64,000 bases of DNA from Rubrolithibacter danxiaensis (lineage in GTDB: Bacteria > Bacteroidota > Bacteroidia > Sphingobacteriales > Sphingobacteriaceae): NCBI RefSeq assembly GCF_047272945.1, contig NZ_JBKOPS010000015.1, positions 1 through 64,000 on the forward strand, in the 5' to 3' direction. The notes beneath the pieces are model-generated. The model saw nothing but the letters and a program-made list of their open reading frames with translations, did not search any database and had not been told where the DNA came from. Shown here one piece after another: positions 25,799 to 34,884 of the stretch; the stretch's first letter is position 1; the number at the start of each line of letters is the position of its first letter. The position numbers were made by a program, and so were the translations under genes.

Positions 25799-26746
25799 TT
25801 ATTCTACCAAACCCCGGCCGATTTTACGAATTCTGCCTGTAGATTTCAAATCGTACGAAATTTTATCTAAAATACCATTAATAAACGAATTACTTTTAGG
25901 TGTACTGAAATCCTTGGAGATATCAATGTATTCGTTTATCGTTACCTTTACAGGGATAGATGGAAACTGCGTCAGTTCGGTTATCGCCATTTTCATTAGC
26001 AACGTATCCATCAGCGCAATCCTTTCAGCTTCCCAGTTCCTGGTTTTTTCTGCAATCATCTCCTGCCATTCCGAATCAAAAGCAACTGTCTTTGTTAGCA
26101 ACTCGATCACAAATTGCCGGTCTTCTATCCAATTGGGAGATATCTGTGCAAGTTTATTTTCTGCGGGTATTTCACTCTGAAAGTTTTTAAAAGTTTTAGA
26201 AACCAAAGCCTGAAGAACCTCCTTATCTACCTGCCAGTTAATAAATTTCTCTTCAAAAACCTGCTCAATCCCGGGTGATTTAAGAATAATTTTCTTAAAA
26301 ATATGCTTGATGATATCCTTCTCTGCTCTTATGCTATGATCTTCCAGAACGAGGTAGCTTTCATATTCGGCGCTGCCTTTTAAGGCATTAAAAATTGTGC
26401 GAATAATTTCAGGGTCAAAACTCCAGGATATTTTATACTTTTTTACCGCATCCAGGTACTCGGTATTCTCACGAAGTGAAGCGATGAATTTATTATGGTA
26501 TAATTTAGTACTGGCATTGAGGTCGCTTTCTGTAGGAAGATATTTATTTGCACGTTCTTCAGCGTCAATCAGGGTATAGTCTGCCACTTCTATTAAAGAC
26601 GAAAGCAACCAAATATACATTTCATTCACCTGGTCTATGCTTTCCAGTAAACTTTTCTCAAAACTTTTTATTGCTTTATTTTCCGACAGATGGTAAGCAT
26701 ATAAAACCTGCAACACTTTTACCCGGAGGTGCCTTCTATTTAACAT
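25799..26746 (-). CDS. nusB: Transcription antitermination factor NusB, long form
   Basis: NusB binds boxA RNA with S10 during rRNA transcription. The first residues (MLNRRHLRVKVLQVLYAY) and the C-terminal block (PVKVTINEYIDISKDFSTPKSNSFINGILDKI) are the NusB signatures. At 315 residues it is about twice the E. coli length: the segment in between is an expanded helical insertion usual in Bacteroidota. It is the first gene of the leftward housekeeping set. Confidence 0.93.
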   Translation of the reverse strand: MLNRRHLRVKVLQVLYAYHLSENKAIKSFEKSLLESIDQVNEMYIWLLSSLIEVADYTLIDAEERANKYLPTESDLNASTKLYHNKFIASLRENTEYLDAVKKYKISWSFDPEIIRTIFNALKGSAEYESYLVLEDHSIRAEKDIIKHIFKKIILKSPGIEQVFEEKFINWQVDKEVLQALVSKTFKNFQSEIPAENKLAQISPNWIEDRQFVIELLTKTVAFDSEWQEMIAEKTRNWEAERIALMDTLLMKMAITELTQFPSIPVKVTINEYIDISKDFSTPKSNSFINGILDKISYDLKSTGRIRKIGRGLVE

Positions 26747-26780
26747 GTTATAAGAACGATTGGTATAAAACCTTTAAAAA

Positions 26781-27866
26781 TTAGTACGACGCTTTTATTT
26801 TCTTAATATCATTTATCCGCTTTTCCGCAATTATATCGGCTGCCTTAATAGTTGATATATTTTCTTTTTTCGATTTTCTTAAAACAACGCGGGTTGCTTC
26901 ATAAATATTTTCTGCAAGCTGCATGGTTCTTTTTTTGCTGTAGCCAGCAAGTTCCGAATAGCAGTTTATCAGTCCCCCGGCATTAATAAGATAATCCGGA
27001 GCATATAAAATTCCTTTTTCGAGCAACATCTGCCCGTGAACTTCTTCGTCGGCAAGCTGGTTGTTTGCCGATCCTGCTATAATAGCGCAGTTCATTTTTT
27101 GAATCGTGTCAGAATTTACCGTTCCACCAAGGGCACAGGGGGCATAAATATCAAATTCAAGATCAAAAATACTGTTATTAGAAACAGCTTCTGCCCCGTA
27201 TTTTTTTGCTACAGAACGCACCCGTTCTTCGTTGATATCATTGATATATACTTTGGCGTTTTCTTCACGGAGTAAACGCACTAAACTTTCACCAACGTGC
27301 CCTATTCCCTGTACGGCTACCGTTCTTCCGGCAAGGGTATCGTTCCCGAAACATTCTTTCACACAGGCTTTGATGCCCATGTAAACTCCTTTAGCTGTGA
27401 TAGGTGAAGGGTCACCGCTTCCTCCTATCGACTCAGGGAAACCGGTAACGTGCTGCGTTTCCATGCGGATAAATTCCATATCACGAGGATTGGTGCCTAC
27501 TTCTTCTGCAGTGATAAAAGAGCCGTTAAGGTTTTTTATAAAACGTCCGTACCTTCTCATCAAGGCCTCTGTTTTGTCTAACCGGCTATCGCCGATAATA
27601 ACTCCCTTTCCGCCTCCAAGATTTAGTCCGGTAATGGATGCTTTATAGGTCATGGTACGTGAAAGGCGTAATACATCTTTCAGTGCTTCCGACTCTGAAC
27701 GATAGGGCCACATTCTTGTTCCGCCAAGTGCAGGGCCGAGGGTAGTGTCATGAATAGCAATAATAGCTTTTAATCCGGTATCCTCATCACTACAGAATAC
27801 AACATTCTGATGCTTTAAAATATCTAATTGTCCGAATACCGAATTTTCTTCTTTACTAAAAGTCAT
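26781..27866 (-). CDS. Leucine/Glu/Phe/Val-type amino acid dehydrogenase
   Basis: This NAD-dependent oxidative deaminase has 361 residues from the ATG at 27866. It shows the substrate-binding LGPALGGTRMW, the catalytic-lysine loop NLGGGKGVIIGD, the Rossmann motif VQGIGHVGESL, and APCALGGTVN. It probably acts on branched-chain amino acids, in keeping with branched fatty-acid precursor supply in this phylum (inference). The frame extends upstream to 27917, but a promoter box lies in that extension. It is divergent from an ABC transporter. Confidence 0.9.
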   Translation of the reverse strand: MTFSKEENSVFGQLDILKHQNVVFCSDEDTGLKAIIAIHDTTLGPALGGTRMWPYRSESEALKDVLRLSRTMTYKASITGLNLGGGKGVIIGDSRLDKTEALMRRYGRFIKNLNGSFITAEEVGTNPRDMEFIRMETQHVTGFPESIGGSGDPSPITAKGVYMGIKACVKECFGNDTLAGRTVAVQGIGHVGESLVRLLREENAKVYINDINEERVRSVAKKYGAEAVSNNSIFDLEFDIYAPCALGGTVNSDTIQKMNCAIIAGSANNQLADEEVHGQMLLEKGILYAPDYLINAGGLINCYSELAGYSKKRTMQLAENIYEATRVVLRKSKKENISTIKAADIIAEKRINDIKKIKASY

Positions 27867-27894
27867 GCAGATACCTGTTACCTTTTGCCCGTAA

Positions 27895-27902
27895 CAAAAG
27901 TA
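27895..27902 (-). promoter_or_regulatory. -7 box for the amino acid dehydrogenase
   Basis: TACTTTTG on the minus strand matches TAnnTTTG, ending 28 nt before the ATG at 27866. It supports that start. Confidence 0.4.
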
Positions 27903-27956
27903 GTAATTTTTAAGCATTCTCCGTTAAGCCTGCTAAAGCGGTTGAGTAAATTTCCT

Positions 27957-27964
27957 TACTTTTG
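27957..27964 (+). promoter_or_regulatory. -7 box for the ABC transporter
   Basis: TACTTTTG matches TAnnTTTG and ends 11 nt before the ATG at 27976. The same 8-mer occurs in the opposite direction at 27895-27902. Confidence 0.4.
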
Positions 27965-27975
27965 CTCCATCCGGT

Positions 27976-29760
27976 ATGAAAGATTTAGCCTATCTCAATA
28001 AATTCTTCTATAAATACCGCTGGAGATTTATTCCGGGGATATTATTTGTAATTATTTCAAACTTTTTCGGTGTCCTCCCTGCCCAGGTTATCCGCATTGC
28101 TTTTGACCTGGTTACGGAGAATATAAGCATTTATCATTTATTTGATGGTTTTGACAACCAGGGCCTTGTTTACCAGATATTTGGTTCCAGCTTAATATTT
28201 TTTGGCATCACCGTACTTGTCCTGGCATTACTGCGGGGATTGTTCCTGTTTTTCATGCGGCAAACTATCATTTTGATGTCGAGGCATATAGAATATGATC
28301 TCAAGAACAGCATTTACCAGCATTATCAGCAACTCTCTTTAGCATTTTACAGAAGAAATAATACCGGGGATTTAATGAATCGTGCTACAGAAGACGTAAG
28401 CAGGGTACGTATGTACCTGGGCCCGGCCATTATGTACACCATAAACACCGTTGTACTTTTTATCCTAATAATTATTGCTATGGTAAATGTGAATGCAGAA
28501 CTGGCTATATATTGCCTGTTACCTCTTCCGATTCTTGCATTTACAATATACTACGTTCACCAGATCATCAATCACCGGAGCGAGCAAATACAGGAGCAGT
28601 TGTCAAGGCTTTCAGGTTTTGTACAGGAAACATTTTCGGGCATCCGGGTTATAAAAGCCTATGTCCGCGAAGAAGACACAAGAAAAACATTTGCCACAGA
28701 AAGCGAACGATACAAAACCAACGCGATGGGCCTGGTAAGGGTGCAGGCTCTTTTTTACCCTACCATGCTGCTGCTGGTAGGCTTAAGCACTATAATTACT
28801 GTATACATAGGCGGTATTAAAGTAATGGAGGGAAGTATTACTTCAGGTAACATTGCTGAATTTATTGTTTATGTTAACCAGCTTACCTTTCCTGTTACTT
28901 CCTTAGGTTGGGTTACCTCACTCATTCAGCGTGCCGCGGCATCGCAAAAACGGGTCAATGAATTTCTTCATACAGAACCTGAGATAACTTCTTATTCAAA
29001 TGAAAAGATCCGGATAAGCGGAAAAATAGAGTTCAGAAATGTCACTTTTATTTATCCCGATACCGGAATAAAGGCGCTTGATAACGTTTCTTTTGTTGTA
29101 GAGCCGGGCGAATTTTTAGCATTGATTGGACGTACCGGATCGGGAAAATCTACAATTGCAAATCTTATTATGCGAATGTATGATGTTACCGGAGGTACAA
29201 TTCTGATTGATGATAAGCCGATCAAAGAACTGGATCTTTTTAATTACAGAAGCCAGATTGGGATTGCGCCCCAGGAGGTATTTCTTTTTTCTGATACAAT
29301 AGCCAACAACATCGCTTTTGGTGAAACAAATACCGACCTTGGTAAAGTAGAACAGGCTGCCCGCGATGCTGCCGTTTATGGGAATATCACAGAACTGGAA
29401 AATGGATTTCAGACACTTATCGGGGAACGCGGAATTACATTATCGGGCGGACAAAAACAACGTACCGCTATTGCCCGGGCACTTATCAAAAATCCGCAGA
29501 TACTTATTTTCGACGACTGCCTTTCTGCCGTTGACACCAAAACCGAAGAAGAAATTTTAAGCAACCTGGGCAGAAATATGAAAGGTAAAACCAGCCTGTT
29601 GATCGCTCACCGTGTTTCGACCATTAAAAACGCAGATAAAATTATAGTACTGGATAAAGGAGAAATAATAGAAGAAGGAACACACCAGGAATTATTAAAC
29701 CTCCAGGGCAATTATTTTGAACTATACGAACGGCAACTGCTTGAGGAACAAGAAAATTAG
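27976..29760 (+). CDS. ABC transporter, fused permease and ATPase (MsbA-like exporter)
   Basis: This is a 594-residue half-transporter that would work as a homodimer. Six transmembrane helices occupy residues about 15-320 with the exporter motif RATEDVSRVRMYLGP. The ATPase domain follows: Walker A LIGRTGSGKST, Q-loop APQEVFLFS, signature LSGGQKQRTAIARAL, Walker B ILIFDDCLSAVD and switch His in IAHRVSTI. The Walker B is followed by Asp (FDDCLS) where catalytic Glu is usual, a variation seen in heterodimeric or degenerate sites. The substrate is unknown, either a lipid or a drug. Confidence 0.9.
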   Translation: MKDLAYLNKFFYKYRWRFIPGILFVIISNFFGVLPAQVIRIAFDLVTENISIYHLFDGFDNQGLVYQIFGSSLIFFGITVLVLALLRGLFLFFMRQTIILMSRHIEYDLKNSIYQHYQQLSLAFYRRNNTGDLMNRATEDVSRVRMYLGPAIMYTINTVVLFILIIIAMVNVNAELAIYCLLPLPILAFTIYYVHQIINHRSEQIQEQLSRLSGFVQETFSGIRVIKAYVREEDTRKTFATESERYKTNAMGLVRVQALFYPTMLLLVGLSTIITVYIGGIKVMEGSITSGNIAEFIVYVNQLTFPVTSLGWVTSLIQRAAASQKRVNEFLHTEPEITSYSNEKIRISGKIEFRNVTFIYPDTGIKALDNVSFVVEPGEFLALIGRTGSGKSTIANLIMRMYDVTGGTILIDDKPIKELDLFNYRSQIGIAPQEVFLFSDTIANNIAFGETNTDLGKVEQAARDAAVYGNITELENGFQTLIGERGITLSGGQKQRTAIARALIKNPQILIFDDCLSAVDTKTEEEILSNLGRNMKGKTSLLIAHRVSTIKNADKIIVLDKGEIIEEGTHQELLNLQGNYFELYERQLLEEQEN

Positions 29761-29851
29761 AAATGAAATTAATTTTACTTTAAAAAAGCATTTTGAAGTT
29801 TAAAAATTATTCCTTTATATTTACCGCAAAGCAAACATAACTTTACTGACA

Positions 29852-30181
29852 ATGGGAGATTTTGAAAACAAAGAGAGAGAAGAAGTTTTTTCAAAAAAAG
29901 TAAGAGCCGGAAAACGTACCTATTTTTTTGATGTAAAGTCTACAAGATCAAATGACTATTACATTACGGTTACAGAAAGCAAAAAACGTCTTGAAGATGG
30001 AATTTTTGTAAAACATAAGATATTCTTATACAAAGAAGATTTTGAAAAATTTGCTGAAGGTTTGAAAGAAACTGTTGACTATATTAAAGCCAACCAGGAA
30101 GTTGTAGAAAAACGTTATGAATTTTCAGAAAATCATGCAGAAGCTGCAAAAGCAGACGATGATTTTTCTTTCGACATTTAA
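29852..30181 (+). CDS. DUF3276 / PUR-alpha-like nucleic-acid-binding protein
   Basis: This 109-residue protein contains one PUR repeat: EVFSKKVRAGKRTYFFDVKSTRSNDYYITVTESKK, then HKIFLYKEDFEKFAEGL. The family (DUF3276) is near-universal in Bacteroidota. The structurally known Borrelia homologue binds DNA and RNA. It is monocistronic, with its own downstream terminator. Confidence 0.92.
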   Translation: MGDFENKEREEVFSKKVRAGKRTYFFDVKSTRSNDYYITVTESKKRLEDGIFVKHKIFLYKEDFEKFAEGLKETVDYIKANQEVVEKRYEFSENHAEAAKADDDFSFDI

Positions 30182-30206
30182 CTGTATTTAACCCACGATA
30201 TTTGTG

Positions 30207-30236
30207 CCCCATCCTTCTTAAGGATGGGCTTTTTTG
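30207..30236 (+). terminator. Rho-independent terminator after the DUF3276 gene
   Basis: A 9-bp stem (CCCATCCTT / AAGGATGGG) with a 3-nt loop is followed by CTTTTTTG. Confidence 0.85.
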
Positions 30237-30255
30237 TTTGGAACAACCTTATCTC

Positions 30256-30726
30256 CTACTTCAAACTCCCTATAAAATTTAATCCGCCTACTATAACCGA
30301 AGCTATCATCAAAACATAAAATATCAGGATTACGAGTGCAACAATCCCCCAGAACATAAAAAAGGATTTCATCTTCAGGAAAGCCTTGGTAAGTTTAACA
30401 GAATTATTTTTGGCAAGCCCGTGTTTTATATTAACAGCAAATTGAAAAAGAAACAAGGATGGAAAGAAGTAAATCAAAGACAGTACAAAAAATCCTGTAC
30501 TTATTCCCTTTTTAGGAATTTTTTCAAATAATGGAAAAACCGGTTCCAGAAAGGTTAACGCCTTACTTAATGAGAACGCGAAAAAAAGCAGCACCGCCGC
30601 AAAAATAAACCCAATTACTGCAAGCAGCTTACACCATTTGGCAGATTGGTATAAATAATTTTGGCTGTCGTAATTTATTCGAAGGCCGCCGTTTGTTTTT
30701 TCATCATACAGTATTTCTGAATCCAT
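30256..30726 (-). CDS. DUF5362-like membrane protein
   Basis: This 156-residue protein has a short polar N-terminus and four hydrophobic segments, at about residues 33-53, 73-95, 115-125 and 120-145 (boundaries approximate). The pattern SAKWCKLLAVIGFIFAAVLL with a final GGLNFIGSLK resembles the DUF5362 family of Bacteroidota. No catalytic residues are evident. It is convergent with the DUF3276 gene. Confidence 0.75.
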   Translation of the reverse strand: MDSEILYDEKTNGGLRINYDSQNYLYQSAKWCKLLAVIGFIFAAVLLFFAFSLSKALTFLEPVFPLFEKIPKKGISTGFFVLSLIYFFPSLFLFQFAVNIKHGLAKNNSVKLTKAFLKMKSFFMFWGIVALVILIFYVLMIASVIVGGLNFIGSLK

Positions 30727-30821
30727 ATTTTCTAAATAATAAAAAGCTTTTGCTTAAACGAAAGCAAGCCGCATGCCAAAGAAATACTAAAAACATAAAA
30801 GGCCGCTCCCCTATAAATTTA

Positions 30822-30829
30822 TATCTTTG
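30822..30829 (+). promoter_or_regulatory. -7 box for the agmatinase gene
   Basis: TATCTTTG is an exact and very typical TAnnTTTG box, 15 nt before the ATG at 30845. It excludes the longer in-frame start at 30827. Confidence 0.55.
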
Positions 30830-30844
30830 CGAAAATTATACAAA

Positions 30845-31750
30845 ATGAACGTTTTAGATACCGCCGACAATTTTCTTGGCCTGCCTGAAGAAAAGTTTTA
30901 CAACTACCAAGACAGTAAAGTTGTTATTCAGTCGTTACCGTATGAATATACTTCGTCATACCTAAGCGGTTCTTCGAGAGGCCCGGGCGCCATTATAAAA
31001 GCTTCACAATATGTAGAGTTTTATGATGAAGAACTGGAACAGGAAACGTATCTGAAAACCGGAATAGCTACTCTGCCACCCGTGGATTTTGGGGATAAAG
31101 TAGATGCTGACGCCGTAACACTGATTGAACTGGAAACAGAAAAGCTGTTGGAAGATAATAAATTTGTAGTGTCGCTGGGAGCAGAACATACCGTAACTTA
31201 TGGTATTGTAAAGGCCTTTGCCCGCAAATACGACGATCTTACAGTTCTGCAAATTGATGCTCATTCCGATCTGCGCCAAAGCTATCACAACAATATCTAC
31301 TCCCATGCTTCCGTAATGGCACGTATCAATGAACTTGGTTTAACCATTTGCCAGGCAGGAATACGAGCGCAATGCATTGAAGAGGCCGAACTGATAAAAA
31401 GCTCCAATAACATTCATACGTTTTATGCTCATCAGATCAGGAAAAACCCTTTATGGATGGAAGAGCTGATAGCACCCATGACCAACAATGTGTACATTAC
31501 CATTGACGCCGATGGCTTTGACCCTTCTGTAATTCCTGCCGTAGGTACAGCCGAACCGAATGGTTTATTCTGGACTGAAACACTTGAATTCCTTCAAAAA
31601 GTTTGTAATGAACGAAATGTGGTAGGGTTTGACATTGTAGAATGCGCTCCTGCAGAAGGCAGTATTCTATCTGAATACACCCTGGCCAAACTTGCTTATC
31701 GTTTAATGGGATATGTGTTTGCAGAAAAAAGGTCAGAGGTAAAAGGTTAA
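30845..31750 (+). CDS. speB: Agmatinase (arginase/ureohydrolase family)
   Basis: This 301-residue manganese ureohydrolase would convert agmatine to putrescine and urea. The metal-binding segments are GAEHT (usually GGEHS), QIDAHSDLR and TIDADGFDPS. RGPGAIIKAS near the N-terminus is also typical. The ATG at 30845 is chosen because an upstream in-frame start falls inside the -7 box. Related guanidino-acid hydrolases cannot be fully excluded. No arginine decarboxylase gene is in the window. Confidence 0.88.
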   Translation: MNVLDTADNFLGLPEEKFYNYQDSKVVIQSLPYEYTSSYLSGSSRGPGAIIKASQYVEFYDEELEQETYLKTGIATLPPVDFGDKVDADAVTLIELETEKLLEDNKFVVSLGAEHTVTYGIVKAFARKYDDLTVLQIDAHSDLRQSYHNNIYSHASVMARINELGLTICQAGIRAQCIEEAELIKSSNNIHTFYAHQIRKNPLWMEELIAPMTNNVYITIDADGFDPSVIPAVGTAEPNGLFWTETLEFLQKVCNERNVVGFDIVECAPAEGSILSEYTLAKLAYRLMGYVFAEKRSEVKG

Positions 31751-31798
31751 GACCCGGATAACGGAGCACAGATTAATAAAATTCAATAAATAAAATAC

Positions 31799-32899
31799 AT
31801 GGGATTACAGTGTGGAATCGTAGGATTACCGAATGTAGGAAAATCAACACTTTTTAATTGTTTATCAAACGCGAAGGCCCAGGCAGCTAACTTTCCGTTC
31901 TGTACCATTGAGCCGAATGTAGGCGTTATTACCGTACCGGACGAGCGATTAACTAAACTTGCTGAATTGGTAAAGCCCAATCGGATTGTTCCGAACACCA
32001 TCGAAATTGTTGATATTGCTGGATTAGTAAAAGGAGCCAGTAAAGGCGAAGGCTTAGGCAACCAGTTTTTAGGAAACATCCGTGCTACAAATGCCATTAT
32101 TCACGTGCTGCGTTGTTTTGATGACGGAAACGTTGTTCACGTGGATGGCTCTGTCGACCCGATACGTGATAAAGAGATTATAGATACCGAATTACAGCTG
32201 AAAGACCTGGAAACAGTTACTAAAAAGATTCAGAAAGTTGAAAAGATGGCTAAAACAGGCGGAGATAAAGAAGCTAAGAAAGCTTTTGAAGTCTGCTCGG
32301 TAGTAAAAAGCCACCTCGAATCAGGCAATTCTGTACGCACCGCACCAATAAGCGAAGAGGATAAAGAATACATTGCCGATCTTTTCCTGCTGACTGCCAA
32401 ACCGGTTATGTATGTGTGTAACGTGGATGAAGGTTCTGTAAACACCGGAAACCAGTATGTTGAAAAGGTTAAGGAAGCCGTTAAACATGAAAATGCGGAA
32501 GTATTGATTATTTCTGCCAGGATAGAGGCTGAAATTGCCGAGCTTGAAAGTTATGAAGAGCGTCAGCTTTTCCTTGAAGATCTGGGACTTACAGAATCTG
32601 GTGTAAATAAACTAATTCATTCGGCATATAAGCTGCTAAATCTGGCCACCTATTTTACAGCCGGTGTGCAGGAAGTAAGGGCGTGGACCATCACACAAGG
32701 CTTTACTGCTCCGCAGGCAGCCGGGGTAATTCATACGGACTTTGAGAAAGGCTTTATTCGTGCAGAAGTAATAAAATATCGGGACTTTATTACCCTGGGA
32801 TCTGAAGCAGCATGTAAAGAAGCAGGCAAATTAAGCGTAGAAGGCAAAAATTACGTAGTAGAAGACGGCGACATTATGCACTTCCGTTTTAATGTTTAG
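31799..32899 (+). CDS. ychF: Redox-regulated ATPase YchF (OLA1 family)
   Basis: This is a 366-residue P-loop protein of the Obg superfamily that prefers ATP. G1 is GLPNVGKST, switch regions FPFCTIEPNVG and DIAGLVKGASKGEGLGNQFL follow, and the altered G4 is CNVDE. The C-terminal TGS domain (TAGVQEVRAW...GFIRAEVI) is complete. It associates with ribosomes and is conserved in nearly all bacteria. tRNA-Arg lies about 90 nt downstream. Confidence 0.96.
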   Translation: MGLQCGIVGLPNVGKSTLFNCLSNAKAQAANFPFCTIEPNVGVITVPDERLTKLAELVKPNRIVPNTIEIVDIAGLVKGASKGEGLGNQFLGNIRATNAIIHVLRCFDDGNVVHVDGSVDPIRDKEIIDTELQLKDLETVTKKIQKVEKMAKTGGDKEAKKAFEVCSVVKSHLESGNSVRTAPISEEDKEYIADLFLLTAKPVMYVCNVDEGSVNTGNQYVEKVKEAVKHENAEVLIISARIEAEIAELESYEERQLFLEDLGLTESGVNKLIHSAYKLLNLATYFTAGVQEVRAWTITQGFTAPQAAGVIHTDFEKGFIRAEVIKYRDFITLGSEAACKEAGKLSVEGKNYVVEDGDIMHFRFNV

Positions 32900-32987
32900 C
32901 TGCTATTGTCCTGTAAGGGATGAATGTATATCTTTGCGCACAGTTAAGAAACCTGGAGGATTAAATGCCGCAGGATTTTTAATAACA

Positions 32988-33059
32988 GCACCCGTAGTTC
33001 AATGGATAGAATGTCAGATTCCGGTTCTGATGATAGGGGTTCGAATCCCTTCGGGTGCA
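32988..33059 (+). tRNA. tRNA-Arg (anticodon CCG)
   Basis: A complete 72-nt cloverleaf. The acceptor stem is GCACCCG/CGGGTGC with discriminator A. The D stem GTTC/GAAT and the anticodon stem TCAGA/TCTGA enclose the loop TTCCGGT (anticodon CCG). The T stem AGGGG/CCCTT carries the loop TTCGAAT. CCA is not encoded. Confidence 0.95.
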
Positions 33060-33202
33060 CTTACATTACTTTCTTTTATAAACAAAGTTCCCCCTGATGC
33101 TCTCTTATATTAACTCCTTCTAATGCGAGTAATAAGAAATTGTCTGTACTAATAACATTATAGATTTATTTCTTTACTTTTATTAAAAATTAACTCGCAA
33201 TT

Positions 33203-33853
33203 ATGAAAAGAACACTTTTTTTATTACTTTTTCTTACCAGCTTAAGTTTTTTTGCCAACGCACAATTAGAAAGCGCAAAGCAAATATTTAAAAGTCCAAA
33301 GCTTCAATCTGAAGTGTCGAAGCATCAAACAGTAGCAATTTTGCCATTTGAAGTAAAAATTAGTTACAGGAAACAGCCTAAAAACTTTAGTACTGAAGCT
33401 AATCGGGATCAGGAGCATTCAATGGCGAAATCCATTCAGGCAAGTATGTACACGTTTTTACTTCGTAAATCGAAAGACTACACTGTTACTTTTCAAGATG
33501 TAGATAAAACAAATATTTTATTGAAAAAAGCAGGTATGCTTGATAAGTTAGATGAGTTCACTAAAGATGAAATTGCGAAAGTTTTAGGAGTAGATGCTGT
33601 AATGGGGGGAAGATTCGAATCGGAACAGTCAAAATCAGAAGGTGCTGCCATTGCAAGTGCTGTAGTATTTGGTGGCTTGGGCGGTAAAACCGGAAGCGGA
33701 AGTTTATTCCTAACCCTGAATAACGGTTCTGACGGAGAACTTTTATGGAGATTTTTTAAATCAATGGATGATAACATTACAACATCTACAGATGATTTGG
33801 TTGAAAGGATGATGCGAAAAGTGTCTCGCAATTTTCCTTATAGTAAAGGATAG
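33203..33853 (+). CDS. Exported hypothetical protein, possibly CsgG/LpoB-like
   Basis: This 216-residue protein has a signal peptide (cleavage after FFANAQ, about residue 21). The mature part begins with a strand HQTVAILPFEVKISY, followed by an amphipathic helix and the segment EIAKVLGVDAVMGGRFES. That order resembles the CsgG/LpoB periplasmic fold (anti-lipobox-free variant), but the match is only by pattern. A Gly/Ala-rich stretch near residues 145-170 could be a loop or short hydrophobic hairpin. The function is unknown. A terminator follows 38 nt downstream. Confidence 0.7.
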   Translation: MKRTLFLLLFLTSLSFFANAQLESAKQIFKSPKLQSEVSKHQTVAILPFEVKISYRKQPKNFSTEANRDQEHSMAKSIQASMYTFLLRKSKDYTVTFQDVDKTNILLKKAGMLDKLDEFTKDEIAKVLGVDAVMGGRFESEQSKSEGAAIASAVVFGGLGGKTGSGSLFLTLNNGSDGELLWRFFKSMDDNITTSTDDLVERMMRKVSRNFPYSKG

Positions 33854-33890
33854 CTGGCAATATAGTTCTGGCTAGCATCTGAACGTAAAT

Positions 33891-33927
33891 CAAAGCCTTG
33901 TAAAGAGTTTGCAAGGCTTTGTTCTTT
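33891..33927 (+). terminator. Rho-independent terminator
   Basis: CAAAGCCTTG pairs perfectly with CAAGGCTTTG (33912-33921) across an 11-nt loop and is followed by TTCTTTT. It ends the exported-protein transcript. Confidence 0.75.
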
Positions 33928-34147
33928 TATACAAGAACTGATGCTGTTTCCTCAGTTTGGCAAAATGGCGGGTTTAGTGCTAAATTCAACAACAGTAACA
34001 CCGGCTCTTTCTATTTGCGTTCACTTTCGCCGACAGCAATTCATTGCCTTATGGCCTTTGTGAACGACAGGACGACAATTCCCAGAATAACCTCTAACAG
34101 TCCAACAACTTTTCGTTCCTTTGTAAAAATACTACACAGTATCTTTT

Positions 34148-34738
34148 ATGAAAAAAGCAGAGGCAACACGGCTGACAATTCTACAAAAAGCATTTGAACT
34201 GATTTACGTTAAAGGTTATCAGACAACAAGCATTGACGACATCATCGCCACAACAAAAGTTACAAAAGGTGCATTTTACTACCATTTTAAAACCAAAGAC
34301 GAAATGGGGCTTGCAATCATAAACGAAATCCTAAAACCGACACTTACAAGTAGCTTCGTTGAACCGCTCCAAAACGAACAAAATCCGCTGGATGCCATTT
34401 ACAACCTGATGGACAATCTTTTAATGAAAAATGAATTTTTAAAAGTTGAGTATGGTTGTCCCGCTTCAAACTTTACACAAGAAATGACACCCTGGAACGC
34501 TGCCTTCAACAACGCATTAAACGAACTAACCAAACAATGGACAAAGGTTATGACCGCCACTATTGAAAAAGGAAAGAAAAACGGCTTTGTTCGCAATGAT
34601 GTAAACGCAAAACAAGTAACAATGTTCGTAATGTCGGGTTATTGGGGAATACGAAATTTTGGAAAATTAGAGAACAGCAAAAAGGCGTATCTACCCTATT
34701 TAAAGCAACTTAAAATCTACTTAAACAGTTTGGTATAA
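34148..34738 (+). CDS. TetR/AcrR family transcriptional regulator
   Basis: This 196-residue repressor has the N-terminal TetR helix-turn-helix: LTILQKAFELIYVKGYQTTSIDDII, then TKVTKGAFYYHFKTKDEM. The C-terminal ligand domain resembles the TetR_C_15-type proteins with YGCPASNFTQEM. A palindrome overlapping a promoter lies 10 nt after its stop, directly in front of two membrane-protein genes, which it probably represses. The stretch is richer in ACA/GAC words than its neighbours, compatible with recent acquisition (inference). Confidence 0.9.
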   Translation: MKKAEATRLTILQKAFELIYVKGYQTTSIDDIIATTKVTKGAFYYHFKTKDEMGLAIINEILKPTLTSSFVEPLQNEQNPLDAIYNLMDNLLMKNEFLKVEYGCPASNFTQEMTPWNAAFNNALNELTKQWTKVMTATIEKGKKNGFVRNDVNAKQVTMFVMSGYWGIRNFGKLENSKKAYLPYLKQLKIYLNSLV

Positions 34739-34748
34739 TTTTTTCTTT

Positions 34749-34774
34749 AAAAACATACTAATCGGTATGTTTTT
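34749..34774. promoter_or_regulatory. Palindromic operator, probably for the TetR protein
   Basis: AAAAACATAC and GTATGTTTTT are perfect 10-nt inverted arms around a 6-nt centre (TAATCG). The core ACATAC-N6-GTATGT is of TetR-operator size, and it covers the -33 region of the promoter whose -7 box is at 34779. It could also act as a terminator for tetR, since A- and T-runs flank the stem. Confidence 0.6.
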
Positions 34775-34778
34775 GTTA

Positions 34779-34786
34779 TATCTTTG
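34779..34786 (+). promoter_or_regulatory. -7 box for the two membrane-protein genes
   Basis: TATCTTTG matches TAnnTTTG, starting 5 nt after the palindromic operator. Transcription would give a leader of about 90 nt before the ATG at 34885. Confidence 0.5.
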
Positions 34787-34884
34787 TCCCCGAAAGTAGG
34801 CCGCAATTCTTGCGTTGTGGTTCTTCTTTGAAGTACCGGCAATTTGGAACGTATTCAGAAAACAAAAAACAATTACCGCATAAA

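Noticed and set aside
32988..33059. tRNA-Arg as an attachment site for an integrated element
   Set aside because: I found no direct repeat of the tRNA 3' end downstream and no integrase gene.
33919..34197. Open frame of 92 codons overlapping the start of the TetR gene
   Set aside because: It begins inside a terminator hairpin, overlaps tetR in another frame, and its translation has no protein-like pattern.
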